From Streptomyces candidus (GTDB taxonomy: Bacteria; Actinomycetota; Actinomycetes; Streptomycetales; Streptomycetaceae), in NCBI RefSeq assembly GCF_014207445.1, contig NZ_JACHEM010000011.1, forward strand, positions 186,001-250,000: a stretch of 64,000 nt of DNA, given 5' to 3'. A model generated the notes under the pieces. The model worked only from the letters and a program-made list of their open reading frames with translations, was not told the origin of the DNA and made no database searches. The translations under genes and the position numbers were made by a program. Below, one piece after another: positions 35,876-44,857 of the stretch; position 1 is the first letter of the stretch, and every line of letters begins with the position of its first letter.

Positions 35876-37764
35876 CACTTCACTTCCATACGGTCGAGGA
35901 CGGCGGTGAGCGTGGCCACCGCGTCCGAGCCCGCGAAGACGAACTCGTCGACGCCGGCGCTCCGGTACGTCTCTTCGGCTTCCCCCGGGCGGCCCGCCAG
36001 GTAGACCGTCCGCGCCCCCGCCTCCTTGAGCGCGGCGGCGACGTCGGCCGCCTGCTCGGCGTACAGGGCGTCACTGGAGCAGATGCAGGCGACGCGCGCA
36101 CCGCTCGCGGCGAACGCCGCCGCCGCGGACGAGGCGTCGACCGTCACCGGGTCGTGCACCGGCTCGACACCGCCGGCCTGGAAGAGGTTCGCGGCGAAGG
36201 CCGACCGGCCGGTGTGCGCCGCCGCCGGCCCCAGTGCGGCGAGGAACACGCGGGGCCGGGCCCCGGTCGCCGCCAGGTGCGCGTCCGAGCGGGCACGCAG
36301 GGCCTCGAAGTCCTCGTCCCTGCGGACCCGCGGGAGCCCGCCGGAGGGCGCTGCGGGTGCCGGGTCACGGTCGACGATGCGCTCGGCGAGCAACGGGAAC
36401 TCGCTGACGCCGGTGATGGGCTCGCGGCGGGTGGCGAGCGACTTCCTGCGCTTCTCCCAGGCCGCGGCGATCCGCTCGCCGACCAGCCCGGACGCCAGAG
36501 CGTCGGCCTGGCCGCCCGCCTGCTCGATCTCCTGGAACCACGCCCAGGCCGCCGCCGCGAGCTCGTCCGTGAGCTGCTCGACGTACCAGGAGCCGCCTGC
36601 CGGGTCGACGACCCGCGACAGGTGCGACTCCTCGACGAGGATGGTGGAGGTGTTGCGGGCGATACGCCGCGCGAACGCGTCCGGCAGCCCGACGGCCCGG
36701 TCGAACGGCAGGACCGTGACGGCGTCCGCGCCGCCCACCCCCGCCGCCATGCAGGCGATCGTCGTGCGCAGCATGTTGACCCATGGATCGCGGCGCGTCA
36801 TCATCACCGACGACGTCACCGCGTGCTGCCGCTGCCCGGCGGCTCCGGCCGCCCCGCACACCTCGCCGACACGGGCCCACAGCCGGCGGGCCGCGCGCAG
36901 TTTGGCGATGGTGAGGAACTGGTCGGCGGTGGCCGCGTACCGGAATTCCAGCTGCCCGCAGGCCGCGTCGACGTCCATGCCCGAGGAGGTGAGGTCGCGC
37001 AGATACGCGACGCCGGTGGCCAGCGAGCAGCCCAGCTCCTGGGCGGCCGACGCGCCCGCCTCGTGGTACGGCAGCGCATCCACCACCAGAGCGCGCACGT
37101 GCGGGAACTGGCGGGAGGTCAGTCCGGCGAGCGCCACCGCCGACCGCGCCAGCGAAGGATCGGACACCCCCGTACGGGCGGCATGGCCCAGCGGGTCGGC
37201 GCCCAGATTGCCGCGCGCTTCCTCGGGTTCCACGCCCCGCACCTCGTACAGCCGCAGCAACTCCCGTGCGGCGGGCTCGAATTCGGCTCCGGCATCGAGG
37301 GCGACGGAGGCGAGGTCGAGGTAGACCCCGTCCAGGGCCTGCTCCAGGCCGGACACGGGCAGCCCGGCGGCGCCCACCGCCAGCCACAGGGAGGAGACGC
37401 CGTTCTCCAGGTCGGCCAGCACCGCCTCGTTGGCGCGCGCGGGATCGGGGCGTTCGTGCCGCTGCCGTACGTCCCAGCCGCCCGCGGCCGTCGCACCGGC
37501 AGCGGAGGACCCCCGGGTGAAGGGGGCGAAACCCGGCAGCCCGGGGCCGCCGTGCTCGGCACGGGCGGGGACGTCGGCGGTGTAGAGCGGGCGCGTCGTC
37601 AGCCCGTCGTCGAGGGAGGTGGAGAGGGCGTTTTCCGCCGCAGCTCCCGTGACGTCTTTACCCGATTTGCGCAGCACGCCTTCCACCAGGCGCTGCCACT
37701 GCTCATGGGTCGCATCAGGGAACTCGGCGGCCAGGGAGAGCCCGTCGTCAGGCAGGACCGTCAT
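35875..37764 (-). CDS. mutA: Methylmalonyl-CoA mutase, small subunit
   Basis: A 629-residue protein homologous to MutB but degenerate. The barrel region (WVNMLRTTIACMAAGVGGAD, PAGGSWYVEQLTDELAAAAW) is retained. The B12-like domain shows FLAALGPAAAHTGRSAFAANL in place of the DxHxxG ligand motif, so it cannot bind cobalamin and is the structural partner. First gene of the operon. A TAGCAT box 6 nt before the ATG and the lack of an SD suggest a leaderless mRNA. Confidence 0.95.
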
Positions 37765-37770
37765 GCTCAG

Positions 37771-37776
37771 ATGCTA
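37771..37776 (-). promoter_or_regulatory. Probable -10 box (TAGCAT) of the mutAB-meaB operon
   Basis: On the minus strand TAGCAT is followed by CTGAGC and the ATG of mutA. No SD is present. The -35 is not clear. Confidence 0.45.
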
Positions 37777-37977
37777 GGGCAGTCCGCCAAAGGTGCAGCA
37801 GGGGTAACCGCTGTGACCTTGACCTCTCCTGACCAGGCTTGATCCGTTCACCCGAATGCCCTACTGGTGAGTACGGAATGTGGTCGTCCGGCGCGGACGG
37901 AGGCGCTCGTGCGTACGGGGGCGAACGCGCCCGCCCGGACGACGGCGCGCCACCCGCACGCCGTACCCACCCCCTGC

Positions 37978-38406
37978 TCACGCCATGCGCAGTTCGCCCT
38001 CCGTCTGCTCCTCGCCACGCCCCGTCGGCGAGGAAACCAGCGAGAAGGGGTGCCCCGCCGGGTCGCTGTAGCGGCGCACGTCCCGGCTCAGCCCCGAATA
38101 GTTGGGGGTCTCCAGCGGCCGCGCGCCCAGGCCGATGACCTCACGCTCCGCCTCGTCCATGTCGTCGGGCGCCACCAGAATCCGCAGGTGGGCCTGTTGC
38201 GAGTCGTCCGGGCGCGGCCAGCTCGGCGGCGCGTAGCCGTGGTCGCGCCGGATCGCCAGATGGACGCCCTCGTGACCGACGATCTCCACGAAGTCCATGT
38301 CCTCGCCCCGGCGGGTCTCCGCGTCGAGAAGTCTGGCGTAGAACTCCGCCAGCTCGTCCGCCTCCGAGCAGTCCAGTACCAGCACCGTCCGCTTCGTCAC
38401 TGCCAT
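37978..38406 (-). CDS. VOC-superfamily (glyoxalase/dioxygenase fold) protein
   Basis: A 142-residue protein with the two beta-alpha-beta-beta-beta repeats of the vicinal-oxygen-chelate fold: TVLVLDCSEADELAEFYARL at the N-terminus, GHEGVHLAIRRDHGYAPPSW, HLRILVAPDDMDEAEREVIG, and YSDPAGHPFSLVSSP at the end (DPxGHxFxLV is typical). His residues in HLAIRR and QQAHLRIL could bind metal. Substrate unknown. Separated from mutA by 213 bp. Confidence 0.85.
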   Translation of the reverse strand: MAVTKRTVLVLDCSEADELAEFYARLLDAETRRGEDMDFVEIVGHEGVHLAIRRDHGYAPPSWPRPDDSQQAHLRILVAPDDMDEAEREVIGLGARPLETPNYSGLSRDVRRYSDPAGHPFSLVSSPTGRGEEQTEGELRMA

Positions 38407-38501
38407 GATTCCGCCCGCCTCTGCCGCATCGCCGTTCCGTACGCGTGTGTACGGCGCGTACCCCGGGCGGGCCCGGAAACTCCGCCTCGGCGGGCGGGTG
38501 T

Positions 38502-39152
38502 TCAGTGGGCCGCGGCGTCGGCGGTGAACCGGTCGCGGGCCGTCCCGCGCAGCCGGCCCGGTGGCACCTTCCGCCCGAACAGGAGCACCACCAGGTCCTG
38601 GGCGGACCCGGTCACGACGCTGCCGCTGCCGTACGCCCAGTCCAGGTCGTCCGCCTGCAGCCGTACGCCGTCCAGCTTCGCGCCGAAGAACCTCGTGCCC
38701 AGGGGGCTCGCCGTGCCCAGCACGATGCGCAGCCGCTCCTCGGGCACCCGGCGGTCCAGGCCGAGCGCGATGCTGATGTCCAGCCCGTGCACCACGTCGT
38801 GGCCGAGCGCCGCGGGCAGGCCGCCGACCGGCGGTTTCCAGGGGTGGTGGGCGTTGTCCCGCAGCGCCGCCGCCATTGCCCGCGTCGGCATCGAGGCGGC
38901 CTCCCTGCGGGCCACCCGGTCGGTCATCCGGTCCACGCTGCCCCGCGCCCGCACCAGCTCCGCCAGCACCTTGGGCAGAGGGTGACGGAACCCGAAGGAC
39001 AGGTGCGCCGCGACCTCCCGCACCCGCCATCCCGCGCACAGTGTCGGCTCGTCCCACCGCTCGGCGGGCAAGGCGTCCAGCAGGTCCGCCAGCTCCCGGC
39101 GCTCGGCCGCGATCGCTTCCCTGACCTGCACGGCATCTTTTGTGTTCCCCAT
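38502..39152 (-). CDS. Mycothiol-dependent maleylpyruvate isomerase-like (DinB fold) protein
   Basis: A 216-residue protein. Helix 1: IAAERRELADLLDALPAERW; then LCAGWRVREVAAHLSFGFRH, where the W..H pattern matches the metal-binding first motif of TIGR03083 proteins; later ALGHDVVHGLDISIALG supplies the second and third His (HxxVHGxD). The C-terminal SCP2-like part (LQADDLDWAYGSGSVVTGSA) is typical. Probably a metal-dependent mycothiol S-transferase with unknown substrate. Start ATG 39152 chosen as the first Met before helix 1; no SD, and CACCCT 7 nt upstream could be a -10. Confidence 0.82.
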   Translation of the reverse strand: MGNTKDAVQVREAIAAERRELADLLDALPAERWDEPTLCAGWRVREVAAHLSFGFRHPLPKVLAELVRARGSVDRMTDRVARREAASMPTRAMAAALRDNAHHPWKPPVGGLPAALGHDVVHGLDISIALGLDRRVPEERLRIVLGTASPLGTRFFGAKLDGVRLQADDLDWAYGSGSVVTGSAQDLVVLLFGRKVPPGRLRGTARDRFTADAAAH

Positions 39153-39223
39153 GGTCACAAGGGTGTTGGGGCGGGTCCCATAAGTCCAGGAAGGGTTTCT
39201 GCTGCCCACTAGCATCAACGGTT

Positions 39224-40351
39224 ATGGAACTGCGTCAGCTGCGGTACTTCGTCACCGTCGTGGAAGAGGAGAGCTTCACCCGCGCCGCCGCCCGCCTGCA
39301 TCTCGCCCAGCCCGGCGTGAGCGCCCAAGTGCAACAGCTGGAACGGGAGTTGGGACAACGGCTGCTGGACCGTACGGGTCGGCGCGTCACCCTCACCGAG
39401 GCGGGTGAGGCAATCCTCCCGCACGCCCGCGCGGCGCTCGCCGCGGCGGACGCGGTACGCGGCACAGCGGACGGGTTCACCGGGCTGCTGCGCGGCCGCG
39501 TCAGGCTCGGGACGCTGACCGGGGCCCCGGCCGACGAGTTCGGTTTGCCCGGCGTGCTCGCCGACTTCCACGACGCGCACCCCGGAGTCGAGTTCGCCCT
39601 CAGCGAGGACACCTCCGCCCGCCTGCTGGCCGCCCTGCAGCGGGGTGAACTCGACATGGCGCTGGTGGGCCCGCCCGACGAGCATCCCCCGCCCGGCCTC
39701 AGCTTCCAGGTCCTGCTCGACGAACCCCTGGTGGCCGTCGTTCCCACGGACGACCCGCTGACCGTCTCCGCGGACGGGACGGAGCCCGCGGCGGAGCCGG
39801 GACCGCGCGACGGGGTGAACGCCGGCGCGGTCGCGGGGGACGCCGCTCCGGCCTCCGGGTCGGGCTCGGGTTCCGCAGTTCCGCCCGGCGGCTCCGGCAG
39901 CCCCGGCAGCCCCGGCATCCCGCTCACCGCGCTCCGGGGACGCGCCCTGATCAGCCTGCCCGCCGGTACGGGGGCGCGCGGGGCACTGGAGCGCGGCTGC
40001 GCGGCGGCGGGATTCCGGCCGGCGGTCGCCTTCGAGGCCTCGGCGCCGCCGGTGCTCCTCCAACTCGCCGCACGCGGCCTGGGAGTTGCCGTACTGCCCT
40101 ACGGAACGGCGACCGGGGCCGGGCCGGGCCTGCGTACGCTCGTGCTCACCGACCCCTGCCCGCGCGCCCGTATCGCCCTCGCCCGTCGCACGGCGGGACC
40201 TGCGGGTTCGGCGGCCCGGGCGTTCCTGCGGGTCCTGGCCACCGCACTCCCCGAGCGTCTCGGGCACCAAGCCACCGGTCGGCCGCCCGCGAGCGCGCGC
40301 ACGGTCTTCGCCCCGTCTCCGCGGCCCTCAGGAGCCGCGGCCGACGCGTAG
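39224..40351 (+). CDS. LysR-family transcriptional regulator with low-complexity insert
   Basis: A 375-residue protein. N-terminal LysR HTH (MELRQLRYFVTVVEEESFTR, AARLHLAQPGVSAQVQQLER) and a periplasmic-binding-like effector domain (GRVRLGTL, GELDMALVGPP, LAARGLGVAVLPYG). Residues ~184-240 are a Gly/Ser/Pro/Ala insert (GSGSGSAVPPGGSGSPGSPG) within the effector domain, unusual for the family. It is divergent from the DinB-fold gene, 71 bp away, which is its likely target. TAGCAT lies 9 nt upstream of the ATG. Confidence 0.9.
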   Translation: MELRQLRYFVTVVEEESFTRAAARLHLAQPGVSAQVQQLERELGQRLLDRTGRRVTLTEAGEAILPHARAALAAADAVRGTADGFTGLLRGRVRLGTLTGAPADEFGLPGVLADFHDAHPGVEFALSEDTSARLLAALQRGELDMALVGPPDEHPPPGLSFQVLLDEPLVAVVPTDDPLTVSADGTEPAAEPGPRDGVNAGAVAGDAAPASGSGSGSAVPPGGSGSPGSPGIPLTALRGRALISLPAGTGARGALERGCAAAGFRPAVAFEASAPPVLLQLAARGLGVAVLPYGTATGAGPGLRTLVLTDPCPRARIALARRTAGPAGSAARAFLRVLATALPERLGHQATGRPPASARTVFAPSPRPSGAAADA

Positions 40352-40384
40352 CGCCGCACCCGCCGCCCGGGGGCCGAAAAAAGG

Positions 40385-40408
40385 CGCGTGCCGCGAGGCG
40401 GACACGCG
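40385..40408. terminator. Stem-loop between lysR and enoyl-CoA hydratase-like gene
   Basis: CGCGTG-CCGC-GAG-GCGG-A-CACGCG hairpin between convergent genes, preceded by an A-run (40378-40382). Confidence 0.6.
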
Positions 40409-40415
40409 GGGGCGG

Positions 40416-41492
40416 TCACACGCCCGGCGTGTCGCCGAACGTCAGCTCCCGTCCGGCCCCGCGCGACGCGAAGTGGCGGGCCACCGTCGTCCCGGACACC
40501 TCGCCCAGCGTCGCGGGCGACCAGCGCGGATCGCGGTCCTTGTCGATGATCTGCGCACGCACCCCCTCCACCAGGTCCGGTCCGCGCAGCGCCGTGCACG
40601 ACACCCGGTACTCCTGCACCAGGACCCGCTCCAGCGAGCCGAGTGCACGGGCCCGCCGGACGGCCTCCAGGGTCACCTTCACCGAGGTCGGCGACTTGGC
40701 GAGGAGCGTCTCGGCGGCCTCCTTCGCCGCCCGCACGCCGGTGTCCGTCAGACGGCCGACGATCTCCTCCGCCGTGTCCCCCGCGAAGCAGTGGTCGATC
40801 CACTCGCGCGCTCCGTCCAGCAGACCGTCCTGCGGGGCGTCGGTGGCCCGGCGCCGCACCGCCTCCCGAGCGGGTACGACGGCCAGGTCGGCGACCAGGT
40901 CCGCCAGGCGGTCCGACGGTACGAAGTGGTCGGCGAGCCCGCACTGCAGGGCGTCGGCCGCGCCGACGGCCGTACCGGTCAGCGCCAGGTACGTACCCAG
41001 CTCCCCGGGGGCCCGCGCCAGCAGATGCGTACCGCCGACGTCCGGAACGAAACCGATGCCGGTCTCCGGCATGGCGACGCGGGAACGCTCGGTGACGACG
41101 CGCACGCCGCCGTGGGCGCTCACGCCGACGCCGCCGCCCATCACGATCCCGTCCATCAGGGCGACGTACGGCTTCGGAAAACGCGCGATGCGCGCGTTCA
41201 GCCGGTACTCGTCCCACCAGAACGCCTCCGTCGCCCGCCCGTCCCCGTCCCGCGCGTCGTCGTGGATGGCCCGGATGTCTCCCCCCGCGCACAGCCCGCG
41301 CCCGCCCGCGCCCGAGAGCACCACGGTCTCGACGCCGGGGTCCGACTCCCAGGCGGCGAGCGCGGCGTCCAGGGTCCGGACCATGGGGTGGGTGAGGGCG
41401 TTGAGGGCACGGGGCCGGTTGAGGACGAGGTGTCCCGCGCGGCCCTCGATGTGCACGAGCACGGGGGCGTCCGCAGGGTCTGCGTGCTGCAT
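40416..41492 (-). CDS. 3-hydroxyisobutyryl-CoA hydrolase (crotonase family)
   Basis: A 358-residue crotonase-fold protein. Oxyanion hole GAGGRGLCAGGDIRAIHDD and VALMDGIVMGGGVGVSAHGG; MPETGIGFVPDVGGTHLLAR with the Glu and Asp typical of HIBYL-CoA hydrolase; long C-terminal part with CFAGDTAEEIVGRL and SPTSVKVTLEAVRRA. In valine catabolism it releases 3-hydroxyisobutyrate. It is longer than ordinary enoyl-CoA hydratases (~260), which supports the HIBCH call. GAAAGG lies inside the overlapping-context small ORF upstream. Confidence 0.88.
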   Translation of the reverse strand: MQHADPADAPVLVHIEGRAGHLVLNRPRALNALTHPMVRTLDAALAAWESDPGVETVVLSGAGGRGLCAGGDIRAIHDDARDGDGRATEAFWWDEYRLNARIARFPKPYVALMDGIVMGGGVGVSAHGGVRVVTERSRVAMPETGIGFVPDVGGTHLLARAPGELGTYLALTGTAVGAADALQCGLADHFVPSDRLADLVADLAVVPAREAVRRRATDAPQDGLLDGAREWIDHCFAGDTAEEIVGRLTDTGVRAAKEAAETLLAKSPTSVKVTLEAVRRARALGSLERVLVQEYRVSCTALRGPDLVEGVRAQIIDKDRDPRWSPATLGEVSGTTVARHFASRGAGRELTFGDTPGV

Positions 41493-41496
41493 GGGC

Positions 41497-41613
41497 TCAG
41501 CCTTTCGGAGACGGATCGGCCCGGTGGCCCGGTGCGGACGGAGGCCGGCGGCGGGGCAGGACCGCCTCGGCGGCCGCCTCGCGCGGGATCTCGCTCACCT
41601 TGTCGATCCACAT
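41497..41613 (-). CDS. 38-codon small ORF 4 nt upstream of the HIBCH gene
   Basis: Starts MWIDKVSEIPREAAAEAV and continues with an Arg/Pro-rich tail ending DPSPKG. It ends 4 nt before the hydrolase ATG, and the hydrolase SD (GAAAGG) is within its last codons, favouring translational coupling. TAGCCT lies 8 nt before its ATG with no SD, as for a leaderless or near-leaderless start. Function unknown; leader peptide or small protein. Confidence 0.4.
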   Translation of the reverse strand: MWIDKVSEIPREAAAEAVLPRRRPPSAPGHRADPSPKG

Positions 41614-41708
41614 GATCGAGAAGGCTAGTCGACGACCGAACCTGCCCCGTCGGCACGGCCGACAGGATCCCGTCCGGCCGGGCGGGATCCTGTCGGTACG
41701 TGCGGTGG

Positions 41709-43304
41709 TCAGTGCGTGTTCTCCGTAGGGCGCAGGTCCCGCGGGATCCATGCCCACGTCACCGCCGCCGCGCCCAGGGTCAGCACCGCACCGGCCAGGA
41801 AGGCCGGGGTGATGGCCGTCGTGTAGGCGGCCGCGACCGTGTCCAGCAGAGTCCGGCCCGCGTCGCCGCCGAGGGCGTGTGCGACGTGCGCGGCCTCGCC
41901 GACGGAGTCCCGTACCGAGGCAGCCGTGCCGCCGTCCAGGTCGAGGGCCGGGAGGCCGGCGCGGTACAGGGCGGTGGCCAGGCTGCCCAGGATCGCGACG
42001 CCGAGCGCTGCGCCGAGCTCGTAGCAGGTCTCCTCGACGGCCGCCGCACCGCCGACCTCGTCGGCCGGCGTGGCCGCCATGAGCGTCACCGAGGCGACGG
42101 TGGTGGCGACGCCGACGCCCATGCCGAGGACGGCCAGGGCCACCGCGACCGCCGGGTAGCCGATGTCCGCGAACCGCTGGACGGTCCACGGCATGGCGAG
42201 ACCCGCCGTCATGACGAGCAGGCCGATCCCCAGGATGTGCCGGATCGGGAAACGCTGCATCAGGGCCGGGGTCACCATGGACGTGAGGACCAGGCCGAGC
42301 GAAGCGGGCAGCAACCGGATGCCCGCCTCGAACGGGGTGTAGTTCTGGCCGTACTGGAGCCACTGCGTGACGAGGAAGAGCACCGCGCCCATGCCGACCA
42401 TGCCGAGGAAGATCGCGGTGGCGGCGACGGAGAAGGCCTGGTTGGCGAAGAGCCTGACCTGCAACAGGGGGTTCTGCAGTCGGAGCTGACGGCGGACGAA
42501 GACCGTCAGGGCGAGTGTGGCCAGCGCGAGGAGCGCCCACGGCAGCGGGTCCGCGAAACCGCTCTTGCCGAGCTGCTTGATGCCGCCCGCGAGGGCGAGC
42601 ATGCCGACGATCGACTGGCCGACGCCCCACCAGTCCCACCGGCCGCTGCGCGGTGCGTAGGACTCGGGCAGGAACCGGGCACCCAGGGCGATCACCAGGG
42701 CGGCCACGGGAATGTTCAGCAGGAACGCCGAGTGCCAGCCGAAGTCCTCCACCAGCAGGCCGCCGACGACCGGGCCGAGCGCCATGCCGCCACCGAAGAC
42801 GGCCGCCCACACGGCGAACGCGAACGCCCGCTCGCGAGCGTCGGTGAAGACGTGCCGCAGGATCGACAGCGTGGACGGCATGATCGCCGCACCGCCGACG
42901 CCGAGCAGCGCACGGGCCGCGATCACGTGCCACGCCTCGGTGGAGAGCACGGCGAGCAGCGAGGCCAGGGCGAAGAGGACGAAACCAGTCAGCAGCATCC
43001 TCTTGCGGCCCAGCCGGTCGCCCAGCGCACCCGCCGTGACCAGCAGCCCCGACAGGGCCAGCGCGTACACGTCGATGATCCACAGCTGCTCGACGGAACC
43101 CGGCTTCAGGTCGGAGACCAGGGACGGGAACGCGACGTTGAGGACCGTGGTGTCCATCGCGATCAGCAGCAGGCTGCCCGAGAGGATCGCCAGCACGACC
43201 CAGCGTCGCGGGTCGAGACCGGAACCGCTCCGCCCGGGGTCCGGCCGGGATTCCGCGGGCGGGGCGGTGGACCCGGCGTCGGGCCGGGCGGCGGGGGAGG
43301 ACAT
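41709..43304 (-). CDS. DHA2/EmrB-type 14-TM drug efflux MFS transporter
   Basis: A 531-residue protein. DHA2 motif A (GALGDRLGRKRMLLTG), motif C (VWAAVFGGGMALGPVVGGLL), D1-type LLIAMDTTVLNVAFPSL in TM1 and ~14 helices. It probably exports an antibiotic or toxic metabolite using the proton gradient. An inverted-repeat operator upstream suggests TetR-type repression, but no regulator gene is adjacent. GGAAG before the ATG. Confidence 0.93.
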   Translation of the reverse strand: MSSPAARPDAGSTAPPAESRPDPGRSGSGLDPRRWVVLAILSGSLLLIAMDTTVLNVAFPSLVSDLKPGSVEQLWIIDVYALALSGLLVTAGALGDRLGRKRMLLTGFVLFALASLLAVLSTEAWHVIAARALLGVGGAAIMPSTLSILRHVFTDARERAFAFAVWAAVFGGGMALGPVVGGLLVEDFGWHSAFLLNIPVAALVIALGARFLPESYAPRSGRWDWWGVGQSIVGMLALAGGIKQLGKSGFADPLPWALLALATLALTVFVRRQLRLQNPLLQVRLFANQAFSVAATAIFLGMVGMGAVLFLVTQWLQYGQNYTPFEAGIRLLPASLGLVLTSMVTPALMQRFPIRHILGIGLLVMTAGLAMPWTVQRFADIGYPAVAVALAVLGMGVGVATTVASVTLMAATPADEVGGAAAVEETCYELGAALGVAILGSLATALYRAGLPALDLDGGTAASVRDSVGEAAHVAHALGGDAGRTLLDTVAAAYTTAITPAFLAGAVLTLGAAAVTWAWIPRDLRPTENTH

Positions 43305-43336
43305 GGTGCTTCCATTCGAGACAGGGGTGACGTTGC

Positions 43337-43374
43337 TGAGACGTTACTGTCTCACAACGTCTGTCGATGTCTCA
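43337..43374 (-). promoter_or_regulatory. TetR-type operator upstream of the efflux pump
   Basis: TGAGAC-GTTACT-GTCTCA (43337-43354) is a 6-bp-arm inverted repeat; a further GTCTCA lies at 43369-43374, 20 bp from the previous one. On the minus strand TTGAGA (43375-43370) with GACAGT ~18 bp on is a weak -35/-10 overlapped by the repeat. Confidence 0.5.
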
Positions 43375-43451
43375 AGGTCGTTTCCCGGGGTCCGTGTGAC
43401 GCACGGGAAAATGACTGGCGGCGGGCGGGTGCCGGGCCGCACTGTGTCCCG

Positions 43452-43943
43452 ATGCTGATCAGAGAAGCCACCGCCGACGACTGGGCCGCGATCTGGCCCT
43501 TCTTCCACACGATCACCGCGGCCGGGGACACCTTCACCTTCCCGACGGACCTCGACCGGGACACCGGACGCGGCTGGTGGATGCTGAACGCGCCGAACCG
43601 CACGGTGGTCGCCGTCGACGAGGCGACCGGCACGGTCCTCGGCACCGCCAAGATGAACAACAACCAGCACGGGAACGGCGCCCACATCGCCAGCGCCAGC
43701 TACATGGTCGACCCCCGGCACGGCGGCCGCGGCGTCGGCCGCGCCCTCGTCGAGCACACCCTCGACTGGGCGCGCGACGCGGGTTTCCGCGCGATGCAGT
43801 TCAACGCCGTCGCCGCGACCAACACCCATGCCGTTCGCCTCTACGAACGCCTCGGGTTCAACATCGTCGGCACCGTCCCGGAGGGCTTCCGCCACCCGGT
43901 CCAGGGGTACGTCGGACTGCACATCATGCACCGACCGCTGTGA
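43452..43943 (+). CDS. GNAT-family N-acetyltransferase
   Basis: A 163-residue protein. Acetyl-CoA motif A: SYMVDPRHGGRGVGRALVEH (R/Q-x-x-G-x-G/A). N-terminal IREATADDWAAIWPFFHTI, middle AKMNNNQHGNGAHIASASYM, and C-terminal ATNTHAVRLYERLGFNIVG complete the fold. It belongs to the small-molecule/antibiotic-type GNATs (the T-F-P-T, NRTVVAVDE pattern resembles L-amino-acid or MddA-like enzymes); the substrate is unknown. It is divergent from the efflux gene. No SD; CACTGT-N6-ATG may act as a weak -10. Confidence 0.88.
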   Translation: MLIREATADDWAAIWPFFHTITAAGDTFTFPTDLDRDTGRGWWMLNAPNRTVVAVDEATGTVLGTAKMNNNQHGNGAHIASASYMVDPRHGGRGVGRALVEHTLDWARDAGFRAMQFNAVAATNTHAVRLYERLGFNIVGTVPEGFRHPVQGYVGLHIMHRPL

Positions 43944-44036
43944 GCGGCCCGGCGGCCCCGCCGCGGCCCGTGGGGTGACGCGAGCGGGGGAGGGCCGGGC
44001 GGGCCGTGACGCCGCGTCCGGCCCGTCCGCCGTGGC

Positions 44037-44264
44037 TCAGCTCTTGCGGTGACCGTCGTCGTGGTCGGGCCGCCGCGTCTCCCGGTCGCCGCCGCGGGAG
44101 CGGGCCAGGGCGCGGTCCCGCGGCTCGGAGTCCGGGGCGGGGCGGTCGGCCTTGCGCGGCTTCCCGCGCGGGACGGCGGCCTCGGCGCCGGGGACCGGCT
44201 CCGCGGAGCGGGCGGCTTCGGCGCGGATCATCGCGTTCAGGGCGAGGAAGGGGTCGATGGGCAT
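44037..44264 (-). CDS. Small basic hypothetical protein
   Basis: A 75-residue protein. N-terminal PIDPFLALNAMIRAEAARSA may form a helix; the rest is charged and disordered-looking (RGKPRKADRP, RPDHDDGHRKS). Start fixed by AAAGGA 9 nt upstream. No recognised family. Confidence 0.6.
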   Translation of the reverse strand: MPIDPFLALNAMIRAEAARSAEPVPGAEAAVPRGKPRKADRPAPDSEPRDRALARSRGGDRETRRPDHDDGHRKS

Positions 44265-44365
44265 GGCGGGAACATCCTTTGCGATACGGAAAGGCCCTGC
44301 GCGCACCGGGGTGGGCAGGCGGACGCGGTGCACCGGCGGATGCGGACGCGCCGGTACGGGACCTT

Positions 44366-44857
44366 TCAGCAGCGCAGGACCGCGCAGCGCACCACGTACG
44401 GGGCGGGGCCCCGGGCCGGTGCGGTACCGGCGGGCGCCCCGGCCTGCGGGAGACGCACCGGACGGGCCCCGGTGACGACGGCGGGTGGACGGTGCCGCGG
44501 CCAGGACGGAGCCACGGAGGGACGGCGCGCACTGCCCGCCTGTGGCCGGAGTTCGGTGTCGACGGACCCGTCCGGCACCGCTTCGCCCTCACCGGAGGCA
44601 CCGGGAAGCCCGGCGGCCCCGTGGAGCCCGGCCGTCCCGGGGAACCCGGCGGTCCCGGAGCCGCCCGGGAGTCCGAGTGCTCCGCCCTGTTCCGACGCGC
44701 CGGACGACGACGCCCCGTTCCCGGCCCCCGCATCGGCGAGGCCGCCCGGGCCGCCCCCCGTCGGCAGCGCGAGAACGGCGGCGCACGTCAACAGCGCGAC
44801 GAGCGCACGCCACAGGACCTTCCGATGACGGAGTCGGGGGCGGGGCGCGGCGGACAT
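44366..44857 (-). CDS. Secreted/anchored protein with collagen-like Gly-X-Y tract
   Basis: A 163-residue protein. Basic N-terminus then a signal/TM helix (LWRALVALLTCAAVLALPTG). Residues ~60-92 are eleven uninterrupted Gly-X-Y triplets (GAL GLP GGS GTA GFP ...). The tail is Pro/Ala/Arg-rich and ends YVVRCAVLRC with two cysteines. No enzyme domain. The ATG start is preceded by a weak GGGG. Could be a small cell-surface protein; real expression is uncertain. Confidence 0.5.
   Translation of the reverse strand: MSAAPRPRLRHRKVLWRALVALLTCAAVLALPTGGGPGGLADAGAGNGASSSGASEQGGALGLPGGSGTAGFPGTAGLHGAAGLPGASGEGEAVPDGSVDTELRPQAGSARRPSVAPSWPRHRPPAVVTGARPVRLPQAGAPAGTAPARGPAPYVVRCAVLRC

Noticed and set aside
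37777..37977. AdoCbl riboswitch upstream of mutAB
   Set aside because: No consensus; the -10 box next to the ATG leaves no leader RNA.
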